Shown: one piece after another, positions 5,569 to 12,330 of the stretch
Numbering within the stretch: position 1 is the first letter of the stretch
How the letters are laid out: every line of letters begins with the position of its first letter
NCBI GenBank assembly: GCA_023408815.1
Contig: JAEYJO010000029.1
Coordinates: forward strand, 1 to 12,330
Reading direction: 5' to 3'
DNA from: Bacillota bacterium
GTDB taxonomy: Bacteria; Bacillota; Clostridia; Lachnospirales; Lachnospiraceae
DNA length: 12,330 bases
Made by a program: the position numbers and the translations under genes
Notes under the pieces: model-generated
The model's database searches: none
Seen by the model: only the letters and a program-made list of their open reading frames with translations
What the model was told of the DNA's origin: nothing

Positions 5569-7278
5569 TTACTCTGTTGCCGACACTCTTCTGTCTAATT
5601 CCGTCTGCATCTCGCTGAGGAAGTCCTGAGGATTTGTACCGTTGTATTTATCCATATATTCCGACCATGTGGACTGGAAATCTCCCGCCATAACTACCTT
5701 AGGCAGCCATTCGTGCTTTACCTCGCCCATTTTCGTCCATGCTACACCTCCGGGGGTCTCTGTTGTCAGCGAATTGGAGAAGGAATACATCGGATACCAT
5801 GGGCCAACATCTACTTTTGCGGAACCGATCATTTCTACATAGCTGGTAACCCCATATGCCTCGAAGCACTTTACGAGAGGCTCCGCCAGACTGTCGAAAA
5901 ATTCAGAAGTCTGCTGTGTGGTCTGCATCGCATTCTTGCCGTCCCTGCTAGTTCCAAGCCACTGCGGGAAATAAGAATACGTGCAAAGGTGAGACGCCTT
6001 GTATTCCGTATCCGCCGCATTCACTCTCATTTCTTCCGTTCTGTAATATAAACCGTCATCATCAACCATATAGTCTGTACCTTCCACTCCCCAGAAGCGA
6101 AGATCGTGAATTTCTTGACTCAGCAAGTCATTCATAAACCGGAACGCCGCATCGATGTCTTCACAACTTGTGGTTACTGCAATGCCGCTGGAATTATTCA
6201 AGGTATCACCATAAGAATGCCACTGATTCTCCATTCCTTCTTCTATGGTGAGGCCGAGGGGTACATAGTTGCAGCCCTGCTCATCCAGTCCCTGCTGTTT
6301 GAATACATCGTTTACCGTATAAGCGAAATCCCACCACTGATCACACATACCGAGCACGCGCCCCGTAGAAAGTTTTGCGATATATTCGTCATAGGTCTGG
6401 GTTGCAAATTCCGGGTCGATGTTTCCCGCATTGTATTCTTCATTAAGTTTGCCGAAATACTTCACTGCCGTGTCGGTCGTATTGTAATCCACAATCTTCA
6501 TATTATCTACATCTACGATAACAGAACCGTCATTGGGGTAGCCGTCCAAAAACTGAGGTGCATTTTCAATACAGAAATATCTCCAGTCCTCACAGAGCAT
6601 GGTGTAAGGAATATAAGAGGTTCCATCCTCCATCGTGGGATTTGCTTCCGCATAGGAATCCAGCAATTCGAAATACTGATCCAAGGTCTTAATTTCCGGA
6701 TATCCTGCCCATTCCAGAACCTTAGCCTGAACCCAGAAGGCCTCGTCGTTATGTGTGGTAGACTTATCCTCACCATATGTATTCTGAAATACGTTTGCCC
6801 AGTAAATATGTCCGTCATCCTGACGGAATTTATCCCATTCCTCATCACTGTACATTTCTTTCAGATTGGGATACTTTTCCAGATAATCGTCCCACGCTAC
6901 CAAAGCTCCCGCATCATACAGCGATTTCATTGCTTCTCCGCCGTTAATGAAATCAGGATATTCGCCGCCCGCAATGATAGTGCCCACCGCTTCCGCATCG
7001 GTCTGGCCCGTCAGCCAAGTTTCCTTCACCCTTACGCCGGTCTTCTGTGCAATCATTTCCTGAATCTCGTTTCCGTCGTTGATTTCAGCGCCAGGCATTG
7101 CGACGAACATGGTGAAATCTTTAATATCGCCGCTTGCCGCCTCCTCACCGCTCTGCTCTGCTCCCACCTCGTCCGATGCAGATGTCTGGCTTGTTTCACC
7201 GGAACCGCTTCCACAGCCTGCAAGTAAAGATGCAGTCATAACAACTCCCAATAAAAGTGCCGTTATTCTTTTTTTCAT
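5569..7278 (-). CDS. Sugar-binding lipoprotein of the ABC importer (LplA/XynE-like)
   Basis: This extracellular solute-binding protein of 569 residues captures the oligosaccharide and delivers it to the two permeases downstream. It has a lipoprotein signal peptide (MKKRITALLLGVV...) with lipobox LLAGC and the lipidated cysteine at C22. A flexible Ser/Gly/Glu-rich linker follows (about 23-50). The mature domain has the large size and aromatic-rich character (many Trp and Tyr) usual for binding proteins paired with LplB/LplC permeases. GGGAGG precedes the ATG at a normal distance. A terminator ends the regulator genes just upstream, so it probably starts its own transcript (candidate promoter 7313-7340), which would suit activation by the neighbouring AraC-type regulator. 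Xylo-oligosaccharide specificity is inferred from context. Confidence 0.93.
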   Translation of the reverse strand: MKKRITALLLGVVMTASLLAGCGSGSGETSQTSASDEVGAEQSGEEAASGDIKDFTMFVAMPGAEINDGNEIQEMIAQKTGVRVKETWLTGQTDAEAVGTIIAGGEYPDFINGGEAMKSLYDAGALVAWDDYLEKYPNLKEMYSDEEWDKFRQDDGHIYWANVFQNTYGEDKSTTHNDEAFWVQAKVLEWAGYPEIKTLDQYFELLDSYAEANPTMEDGTSYIPYTMLCEDWRYFCIENAPQFLDGYPNDGSVIVDVDNMKIVDYNTTDTAVKYFGKLNEEYNAGNIDPEFATQTYDEYIAKLSTGRVLGMCDQWWDFAYTVNDVFKQQGLDEQGCNYVPLGLTIEEGMENQWHSYGDTLNNSSGIAVTTSCEDIDAAFRFMNDLLSQEIHDLRFWGVEGTDYMVDDDGLYYRTEEMRVNAADTEYKASHLCTYSYFPQWLGTSRDGKNAMQTTQQTSEFFDSLAEPLVKCFEAYGVTSYVEMIGSAKVDVGPWYPMYSFSNSLTTETPGGVAWTKMGEVKHEWLPKVVMAGDFQSTWSEYMDKYNGTNPQDFLSEMQTELDRRVSATE

Positions 7279-7312
7279 TGTGAACCTCCCTTATTTATTT
7301 TTTGATATTTTA

Positions 7313-7340
7313 ATTTTATATTTTTTTAATATTTATACAA
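7313..7340 (-). promoter_or_regulatory. Candidate promoter of the transporter operon
   Basis: The minus strand reads TTGTAT (7340-7335), 16 bases, then TAAAAT (7318-7313), just after the terminator of the regulator genes and 35 bases before the binding-protein ATG. The -35 and -10 each deviate from consensus, as expected for an activator-dependent promoter, but the region is so AT-rich that the match is weak evidence. Confidence 0.35.
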
Positions 7341-7355
7341 CCGGAGTAATTCCAT

Positions 7356-7400
7356 AAAAAAACCGGATAAATTCTAGTTTCCTGCCCGAACTCATCCGGT
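7356..7400 (-). terminator. Rho-independent terminator after the response regulator
   Basis: On the minus strand, ACCGGAT (7400-7394) pairs with ATCCGGT (7368-7362), with an inner AGTT/AACT helix in the loop. Seven T residues follow directly (7362-7356). It lies 12 bases past the response-regulator stop and separates the GH8-kinase-regulator transcript from the transporter transcript. Confidence 0.8.
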
Positions 7401-7411
7401 ATCTTTACCAG

Positions 7412-9016
7412 TCATCCCCCCGTGTCTCCGGAGTTCTTGCGGTACCTTGACGGCGTACATCCTTTCAGTTCAATAAATTTATTAATGAAATAATCCGTAT
7501 CATGATAACCTACCTCCTCTGCTATCCGGCTGATTTTCTTGTCCGTCTTTAATAGCTGCTGGGAGGCCTCGCTGATCCGGTAACTTCCGAGATAATCCTT
7601 AAAGGACTGTCCGTATTTCTTCCTGAAAATCTGTCCCAGATAAGAACTGTTGACAAAATACTTCTGACTCAGTTCCCTTAAGGTCAGGTTCTCTGCAAAG
7701 CGCTCCTTTATTTCTTTCTCTACATCGAGAAGTACTCCTCTGGAAACATTTTTACGAAGCTGAATCAGATAATCCGCATACTCGCAGGCGAACCGCCTCA
7801 GATGAGCTCTTCCGCCTCTGGTAACATCCGCGTCGAACACGTTCTCGCTTATATAGAGCATGACCTCTTCCTGATTCACCGACTCATCCTGCTCTACCGC
7901 TAAATGAATGAGCTGAAAGAGAAGATAATTGGTATTCATGGAAATCAGTTCCTTCATCATTCCCATGGATTCCATTTCAAGAAACAAGTCATCCACGCTG
8001 CTGTTGATTTCCGCCCTGTCGTTCTGCTCCACCGATAAAATCAGGCGGTCTAAGTTCTGTTTGCAAAGAAGAAATTTCCCATGATTGACCTGAACCTCTT
8101 CCTCATAATAATAGATGCTCTTTTCCATACGGAAACTCTTGAAGGAACGTAATACACAGGAAGAGCTGTAGGAATGTGAGATTTTTCCAAGATCCTCCAC
8201 CCGTTTCCCCACAAGGAGAATAACAGGAACGCGAAATTCCTCTGTTTCTGCTTTTTCCTGCAGTTTCTCCAGAAAGAGCTCCGTGCTCATCCCTGACCTC
8301 ATGGCCATATCATCGCAATATACAAAGCCGATTTCATAGTCTTCCTCGAAACCAGGCATATCCTCAAAGAAATGGTCGCCGTCATTACCTAAATAGTCCA
8401 GACAATTTTGGAATAAGCGCTTCTTCATGGTTCGAAGTTCTTCATCCGACATCTCCTCCAAGACAGCGATGTTGTCAAAGCAGATATGTACATAGCGCAT
8501 TCCTTTCTGTTCGCCCCATAGGCTGGTGATATAATCCAGAGTATCCTGACCGCACTTCCCTCGGAGAAGTCCCATCAGACTCTGAGCGAGACGGGCTTTC
8601 TCCATTTTTTTGAGATTGACTTCCTTTTGTACCACGATTTCCTTTTCCTTGACGGCCTGCCGCAAAAGAACAAGCAGGCTTTCCCTCTGCACAGGCTTTA
8701 AAATATAGTCCATGCAGGAATACCTCAGGGCCTTCTGCGCATATTGGAAATCGTTATAGCCGCTAAGTATAATGAACTGCGCTCCTGAAATGTTCTTTTC
8801 CCGAATTTCCCTAAGAAGTTCTATTCCGGTCATTACAGGCATACGAATATCCGCAATAATCAGGTCCACCCGGTTATGCAGGAGAAATTCGAGGGCTTCT
8901 CTCCCGTTGGCCGCAGCCTTTACTATTTCATAACCTTCCGCCTCCCAATCAACAAGAACTGAAAGCCCTTGCAGAATAAAAGGCTCGTCATCCACTAACA
9001 TCACTTTCAGATTCAT
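7412..9016 (-). CDS. AraC-family response regulator (YesN/XynC-like)
   Basis: This cytoplasmic transcription regulator of 534 residues is paired with the sensor kinase encoded just upstream. An N-terminal receiver domain (about 3-120) has the acidic pair D9-D10, phosphoacceptor D56 in DLIIADIRMP, S85 in FIILSGYND and K107 in YILKPVQ. A long middle region of about 300 residues with no recognisable motif follows. The C-terminal AraC domain (about 432-530) has two helix-turn-helix units, LTLRELSQKYFVNSSYLG and ISRIAEEVGYHDTDYF, and ends in GCTPSRYRK. AGGAGG is 11 bases before the ATG, slightly long. It lies 65 bases after the kinase gene and is followed by a terminator. By analogy with XynC of Geobacillus stearothermophilus it probably activates the transporter genes; target sites are not visible. 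Confidence 0.93.
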   Translation of the reverse strand: MNLKVMLVDDEPFILQGLSVLVDWEAEGYEIVKAAANGREALEFLLHNRVDLIIADIRMPVMTGIELLREIREKNISGAQFIILSGYNDFQYAQKALRYSCMDYILKPVQRESLLVLLRQAVKEKEIVVQKEVNLKKMEKARLAQSLMGLLRGKCGQDTLDYITSLWGEQKGMRYVHICFDNIAVLEEMSDEELRTMKKRLFQNCLDYLGNDGDHFFEDMPGFEEDYEIGFVYCDDMAMRSGMSTELFLEKLQEKAETEEFRVPVILLVGKRVEDLGKISHSYSSSCVLRSFKSFRMEKSIYYYEEEVQVNHGKFLLCKQNLDRLILSVEQNDRAEINSSVDDLFLEMESMGMMKELISMNTNYLLFQLIHLAVEQDESVNQEEVMLYISENVFDADVTRGGRAHLRRFACEYADYLIQLRKNVSRGVLLDVEKEIKERFAENLTLRELSQKYFVNSSYLGQIFRKKYGQSFKDYLGSYRISEASQQLLKTDKKISRIAEEVGYHDTDYFINKFIELKGCTPSRYRKNSGDTGG

Positions 9017-9081
9017 CCCACTTTCTTCCTCCTTATCCCTTTCTCCTTTATTTCATTTGCCGGCCTCGCTGTATTACCCTT

Positions 9082-10854
9082 CTAGCTCCGCTTAAGCGCA
9101 TCGACCGGTACCTTGATCAATATGCAGGTGCCAATCCCTTTTTCACTTTCCAGATTGAACTGCGCCTTTCCTTCCGTTACCATCTTGAGACGCAGACAGG
9201 CATTTATAATTCCTACATGCTCGTTTTCTTTAATTGTCTCTATGCTGCAGCTGCCCATTTTTTCCTCCAAATCCTTGACCTGTCCTTCGTCCATTCCTTC
9301 TCCGGTATCCTCTACCTCCAAATACAGCGAGTCCTCTTTTTCAAACACTCTTACATAAATCCAACAGGCCGACGCCTTATTTTCCACACCATGGACACAT
9401 GCATTCTCCACAAAGGTAACAAGAGTAAGCTTGGGAAGAGAGTAATTCTCACACCCCGGCGCTATAGCAATTTCATAGGAAATCCGTTCTCCAAACCGAT
9501 ACTTTTGCAGCTCCAGGTATGCTTCGATGAATTTAATCTCATCCTCTATTGACACAAAATCTGAGGTCCAATTTACATTTTGTCTCTCCAGGATCGCCAG
9601 CCGCTCTATCATTCCCGCCGTCTCCTCCTCTTTTTTCAGAATGCTGTGCATGCGGATGCTCTCCAGCACATTAAATAAAAAATGAGGATTGATCTGGCTG
9701 TGCAGCGCGAGCAACTCCGCATTTTGTCTGGAAATATCCATTTCCTGACGCTCCAGCCTGTCCTTGTACACCGTCTTAATGAGCTCCTGACTCCTTCTTA
9801 CCATCCGGTTATAATTCCTCATCAAACTTCCGATTTCGTCCTTCCCTTTGATATCCTTTATCTCCTTTAAGCTTTCCGCTTCTACCTCATCAAAGGCTTG
9901 GCTCAACTCTCTCAGTCTACTGGTAAAGGAGTTATTGATAATATAGGTCAACAGCCATGGCAGAGCAATATTTATCGCCAGCAGGAACAAAACGAGAGGA
10001 AAATGGTTCCAAATCTGCCGCGCAATAGTATTGGTTGGTTGCATAACAAGGATACGGATGTCTTCTCCGTACAGATTACACTGTGATTCATAGCCGATTT
10101 TCTCCTTCCCCGTCAGATGCTCGAAGTTCTGGGTATAACTGGAATGTCCGTCGTTGGAGAACAAGATTTTGTCATCGATGCATACATAGACAGCCATGCT
10201 GTATTTCATATTCGTTATTTTTCTAACGAGGGTGTTATAATCCAGGTCGATCCGCACCAGTTTTTCTCGATCGGAATCCTTAAAGTAATTCAGTTTCCGC
10301 ACGAGAGAAATTCTTCTCTTGGTGTTGGTGGAGGGATTATCGTCGCCCACATAATAGAAATGAAGGATCATATCCTGCCCCGAATCCTTCAGCTTCCGGT
10401 ACCATTCCTCTTCTTCAGCCGAGGACAATCGGTAAAAGTGACCTCCGTTAACAATAGTTTCGTTGTCGGTAAATAAGACCATGCTGGCACTTCCGGTACC
10501 CCAGCTCGATTCAGAAAAAACTGCTTTCAAAAGCTCCTGATTCGCCGCATAATAATCGAATCCCGATTCATACTCCTTACCCAGAAAATCGTTGACGGTC
10601 CTGTTTACGTAAATGCTCTTTGTCATATTCACGGCTTCCTCCAAGGTGTACGACAAATCGAACTGCACCGCACTGGCGATATTCTTCATCAAAAGCCCCT
10701 GCTCCCTCGATTCCCCCTGAAGAAGAATAGTCAAAATAGCACTGTCCGTGGCAAATAAAGGAAGAAGCACACAGCAGACATAGACAATCATCAGCTTTTT
10801 CTTCACATTGAAGTCATTCATCTTATTCTGGATATAATTCCACAGTCTTGCCAT
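9082..10854 (-). CDS. Sensor histidine kinase, YesM family (His_kinase PF06580 type)
   Basis: This membrane sensor of 590 residues should phosphorylate the AraC-type regulator downstream. A first membrane segment (about 21-45) and a second (about 284-307) flank an extracytoplasmic domain of roughly 240 residues, probably Cache-like. HAMP-like sequence follows (about 308-360), then the kinase core. The phosphoacceptor is H391 in QINPHFLFN. The ATP-binding site shows VENACVHG with N484, the DTGEGM loop (516-521) and VGIINACLRL (547-556). AGGAGG sits 6 bases before the ATG, within the 17-base gap after the GH8 gene, so the two are probably cotranscribed and coupled. The sensed ligand may be a xylo-oligosaccharide, possibly presented by the binding protein; this is inference from context. 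Confidence 0.93.
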   Translation of the reverse strand: MARLWNYIQNKMNDFNVKKKLMIVYVCCVLLPLFATDSAILTILLQGESREQGLLMKNIASAVQFDLSYTLEEAVNMTKSIYVNRTVNDFLGKEYESGFDYYAANQELLKAVFSESSWGTGSASMVLFTDNETIVNGGHFYRLSSAEEEEWYRKLKDSGQDMILHFYYVGDDNPSTNTKRRISLVRKLNYFKDSDREKLVRIDLDYNTLVRKITNMKYSMAVYVCIDDKILFSNDGHSSYTQNFEHLTGKEKIGYESQCNLYGEDIRILVMQPTNTIARQIWNHFPLVLFLLAINIALPWLLTYIINNSFTSRLRELSQAFDEVEAESLKEIKDIKGKDEIGSLMRNYNRMVRRSQELIKTVYKDRLERQEMDISRQNAELLALHSQINPHFLFNVLESIRMHSILKKEEETAGMIERLAILERQNVNWTSDFVSIEDEIKFIEAYLELQKYRFGERISYEIAIAPGCENYSLPKLTLVTFVENACVHGVENKASACWIYVRVFEKEDSLYLEVEDTGEGMDEGQVKDLEEKMGSCSIETIKENEHVGIINACLRLKMVTEGKAQFNLESEKGIGTCILIKVPVDALKRS

Positions 10855-10871
10855 ATGCCCCTCCTAATCCA

Positions 10872-12038
10872 TTACCAGATACGATAATTCCCGCTCAGTG
10901 CCAAAAAGGCGAAGAAATAAAGACAATTGTCATAATACCTTCTTTCTCCCCGGCGCAAGGGCTCATTCCACAGCCTTTCCACAAAGCTCCATGCCTGCGC
11001 AATTTCCGCCTTATCTGCAGAGCTCCCTATAACTGCCAGAGAGCCCTGCGCGGTAGCCGCTAACAGCCCTACCGGATGAAGTGCCGTTCCTTCTAAACAG
11101 GTGCCGTTCACCTCATATATCCGGTAAGGATCCTCCTTCCTCACTTCTCCCAGAAAATGCTGCAATCTTGGCGCCGCTTTTTCCTGTCCTTTCGTTACTC
11201 CGAACCATTCAAAATCCAGCCCGATATTGGCCACAGTTCTATAGGCATCACTGTAAAACCAGTCATGACGATCTACGGTCCATGGCAAAAGCCTGCTCAT
11301 CGGTCTTCCGTCAAACTCTGCATATTCCGCATTCATACCGGTTTTTTTATGACAGGCCATCTTCAAGTACTCCCGACTGACGGCCGCAGCCTCTTTCCAG
11401 AAAAGTCTGTCCTCTTCCTCTGCCCATAAAGCAAACAGCTCATAAAAGTGAGGCAGATGGTACGAAGGATCCGTAAAATCGACTCCGGGTACGAATAAAA
11501 TCTGTTTATTGCTGAGATTCCACATGGGAGTTCCTGGTCTGCCGTTTTGTCCCTTGTGGAGGCAGGCACTCAAAATCTTCCTCGCTTGTTTTGCATATTC
11601 GAAAATTCCATATCCCTCTCCCCATCTATGAGATGCAAAGAAAAGTGACAGAGCAAAAAATTCTTCTCCATCAGGTGCCGGACCAATAGAATTCTTCTTT
11701 CCGTCTGTAGTACATGACCAAGCGAAGTACCCTTCGTTTTCACCTTCCTCCATCCACATGTAGGTACATGCCCATTTCCACAGTCTGTCAAATTCCTCTT
11801 TCTTGTCCATCTGCACACAGATCATCATACCATAGGACATTCCCTCCGTCCTGACATCGTGATTACCGGTGTCCTCCAGATACCCCATATCGTTTTCTGC
11901 CGGATGATATATTCTCTCCTCCTCTCTGCCGTAAAAAAAAGTATTCCAGATTTCTGAAAGTCTTTGGGAAATAATCCCCTTCGATTTACCGCTTTCCAGA
12001 AACAGATTGCGGTAGGTCTTTGTCTCAAATGTGTTCAT
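10872..12038 (-). CDS. Reducing-end xylose-releasing exo-oligoxylanase, GH8 (EC 3.2.1.156)
   Basis: This 388-residue glycoside hydrolase closely resembles the Bacillus halodurans Rex enzyme (BH2105), which removes xylose from the reducing end of short xylo-oligosaccharides by inversion. Numbering from the ATG at 12038, conserved GH8 residues are E65 in RTEGMSYGMM (general acid), D123 in PAPDGEEFF, and D264 in FYSDAYR (proposed base). L320-H321-P322 in ALHPVGLL matches the loop kink that, from memory of the Rex structure, blocks the subsite past the reducing end and makes the enzyme exo-acting. There is no signal peptide, so it acts in the cytoplasm on imported sugar. The start is ATG with AAAGGA 9 bases upstream; a TTG 24 bases earlier extends the frame but lacks a ribosome site. 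It heads a GH8-kinase-regulator operon, which ties the pathway to xylo-oligosaccharides. Confidence 0.93.
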   Translation of the reverse strand: MNTFETKTYRNLFLESGKSKGIISQRLSEIWNTFFYGREEERIYHPAENDMGYLEDTGNHDVRTEGMSYGMMICVQMDKKEEFDRLWKWACTYMWMEEGENEGYFAWSCTTDGKKNSIGPAPDGEEFFALSLFFASHRWGEGYGIFEYAKQARKILSACLHKGQNGRPGTPMWNLSNKQILFVPGVDFTDPSYHLPHFYELFALWAEEEDRLFWKEAAAVSREYLKMACHKKTGMNAEYAEFDGRPMSRLLPWTVDRHDWFYSDAYRTVANIGLDFEWFGVTKGQEKAAPRLQHFLGEVRKEDPYRIYEVNGTCLEGTALHPVGLLAATAQGSLAVIGSSADKAEIAQAWSFVERLWNEPLRRGERRYYDNCLYFFAFLALSGNYRIW

Positions 12039-12047
12039 ACCAGTTTT

Positions 12048-12053
12048 CCTTTC
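12048..12053 (-). promoter_or_regulatory. Ribosome binding site that fixes the GH8 start
   Basis: AAAGGA lies 9 bases before ATG 12038 on the minus strand. The alternative in-frame TTG at 12062 has only AT-rich sequence (AACAATTATTG) before it. The ATG also gives a protein of 388 residues in which the LHP kink falls at 320-322. Confidence 0.7.
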
Positions 12054-12058
12054 GCTGT

Positions 12059-12090
12059 ACAATAATTGTTTGCACGGCCTAAGACCGTGC
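12059..12090 (-). promoter_or_regulatory. Hairpin and palindrome in the GH8 leader
   Basis: GCACGG (12072-12077) pairs with CCGTGC (12085-12090) around a 7-base loop, and the palindrome ACAATAATTGT (12059-12069) follows immediately, just upstream of the ribosome site. The hairpin has no T run on the minus strand, so it is not an obvious terminator. It could be an operator or a leader RNA structure; function unknown. Confidence 0.4.
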
Positions 12091-12209
12091 CCCTTTCATC
12101 CATTCCTGGTGTCATTGTACTCTCAAGGCTTCTCATAAGTCTCTGCTAATAATGCCTATTTGTTCTCAATTTTTGCTGAAATACGAATACACGAATTCTG
12201 TACAATCAT
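12091..12209. other. Upstream region of the GH8 operon
   Basis: No gene is seen. A minus-strand TACAAT (12119-12114) could be a -10 but has no good -35, as may occur at an activator-dependent promoter. A short tandem ATACGAAT/ACACGAAT lies at 12181-12196. GTACAAT motifs occur at 12058-12063 (GTACAA core followed by T), 12114-12120 (opposite strand) and 12200-12206. Confidence 0.35.
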
Positions 12210-12330
12210 AACCACCCGTCCAACGGGTGGTTTGCTCTGACCCTATAAGGGTCTGTTACCGGCCAGCGCCTAAAGACGCTGGCTTTCACTTTGTTCAAGC
12301 CCTATAGCCTTTGACTCGTTGCAACCCTTA
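12210..12330 (-). mobile_element. Hairpin-rich element end, possibly IS200/IS605-type with TnpB guide RNA, cut by window edge
   Basis: Three GC-rich hairpins follow one another. AACCACCCGT/ACGGGTGGTT (12210-12219, 12223-12232) is a perfect 10-base stem with a 3-base loop. GACCCT/AGGGTC occupies 12239-12244 and 12248-12253. GCCAGCG/CGCTGGC occupies 12262-12268 and 12277-12283. The third stem gains two more pairs, one of them G-U, only in minus-strand RNA, leaving a UUUA loop. The composition differs sharply from the AT-rich sequence to the left. Subterminal hairpins are typical of IS200/IS605 ends, and a structured RNA overlaps the end of tnpB genes. No transposase is visible. It could instead be another structured RNA or a terminator group. 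Confidence 0.4.

Noticed and set aside
6106..7227. 373-residue plus-strand open frame
   Set aside because: It lies wholly antisense to the binding-protein gene, has no recognisable motifs and comes from codon bias on the other strand.
12039..12062. Upstream TTG start adding 8 residues to the GH8 protein
   Set aside because: It has no ribosome site. The ATG at 12038 has AAAGGA at 9 bases and gives the length expected for Rex.
12270..12329. 19-codon minus-strand open tail entering from the right edge, which could be the end of a tnpB gene
   Set aside because: It is too short to identify and ends inside a hairpin; no TnpB motif is visible.

Overview
The window looks like chromosomal DNA of a spore-forming, polysaccharide-degrading Clostridia member, probably Lachnospiraceae-like. 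This is inferred from strong AGGAGG ribosome sites, a collagen-like spore-surface protein with a sigma-K-like promoter, a GTP-type PEP carboxykinase, and a YesM/YesN-type two-component system beside a CUT1 sugar transporter. Every supported gene lies on the minus strand, so the region is transcribed from right to left.

Layout from low to high coordinates. 1-870: the 5' part of a collagen-like (Gly-X-Thr) gene whose 3' end lies outside the window. 871-1266: AT-rich spacer with a sigma-K-like promoter, an inverted repeat and the terminator of the next gene. 1267-3063: GTP-dependent phosphoenolpyruvate carboxykinase. 3064-3570: 507-base AT-rich spacer with a near-consensus promoter bracketed by two TTGTACAA palindromes, an AT-only palindrome and a terminator. 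3571-7278: an ABC sugar importer (two permeases and a lipoprotein binding protein, no ATPase), with a nested inverted repeat between the binding protein and permease genes. 7412-10854: AraC-type response regulator and sensor kinase, ending in an intrinsic terminator. 10872-12038: a cytoplasmic GH8 enzyme very like reducing-end xylose-releasing exo-oligoxylanase. 12063-12330: upstream region ending in three strong hairpins that may be the end of a mobile element.

The right-hand genes fit one pathway. The sensor kinase detects an extracellular sugar and the AraC-type regulator switches on transport. The lipoprotein captures xylo-oligosaccharides, the permeases import them (energised by an ATPase encoded elsewhere), and the GH8 enzyme trims xylose from their reducing ends in the cytoplasm. 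The gene content parallels the xynDCEFG system of Geobacillus stearothermophilus, with the GH8 gene at the head of the regulator operon. The xylo-oligosaccharide assignment rests mainly on the GH8 enzyme.

No wholly new multi-gene system is evident. The least explained signals are non-coding: the hairpin cluster at the right edge, the nested inverted repeat at 5447-5548, and the paired palindromes around the promoter at 3382-3410.
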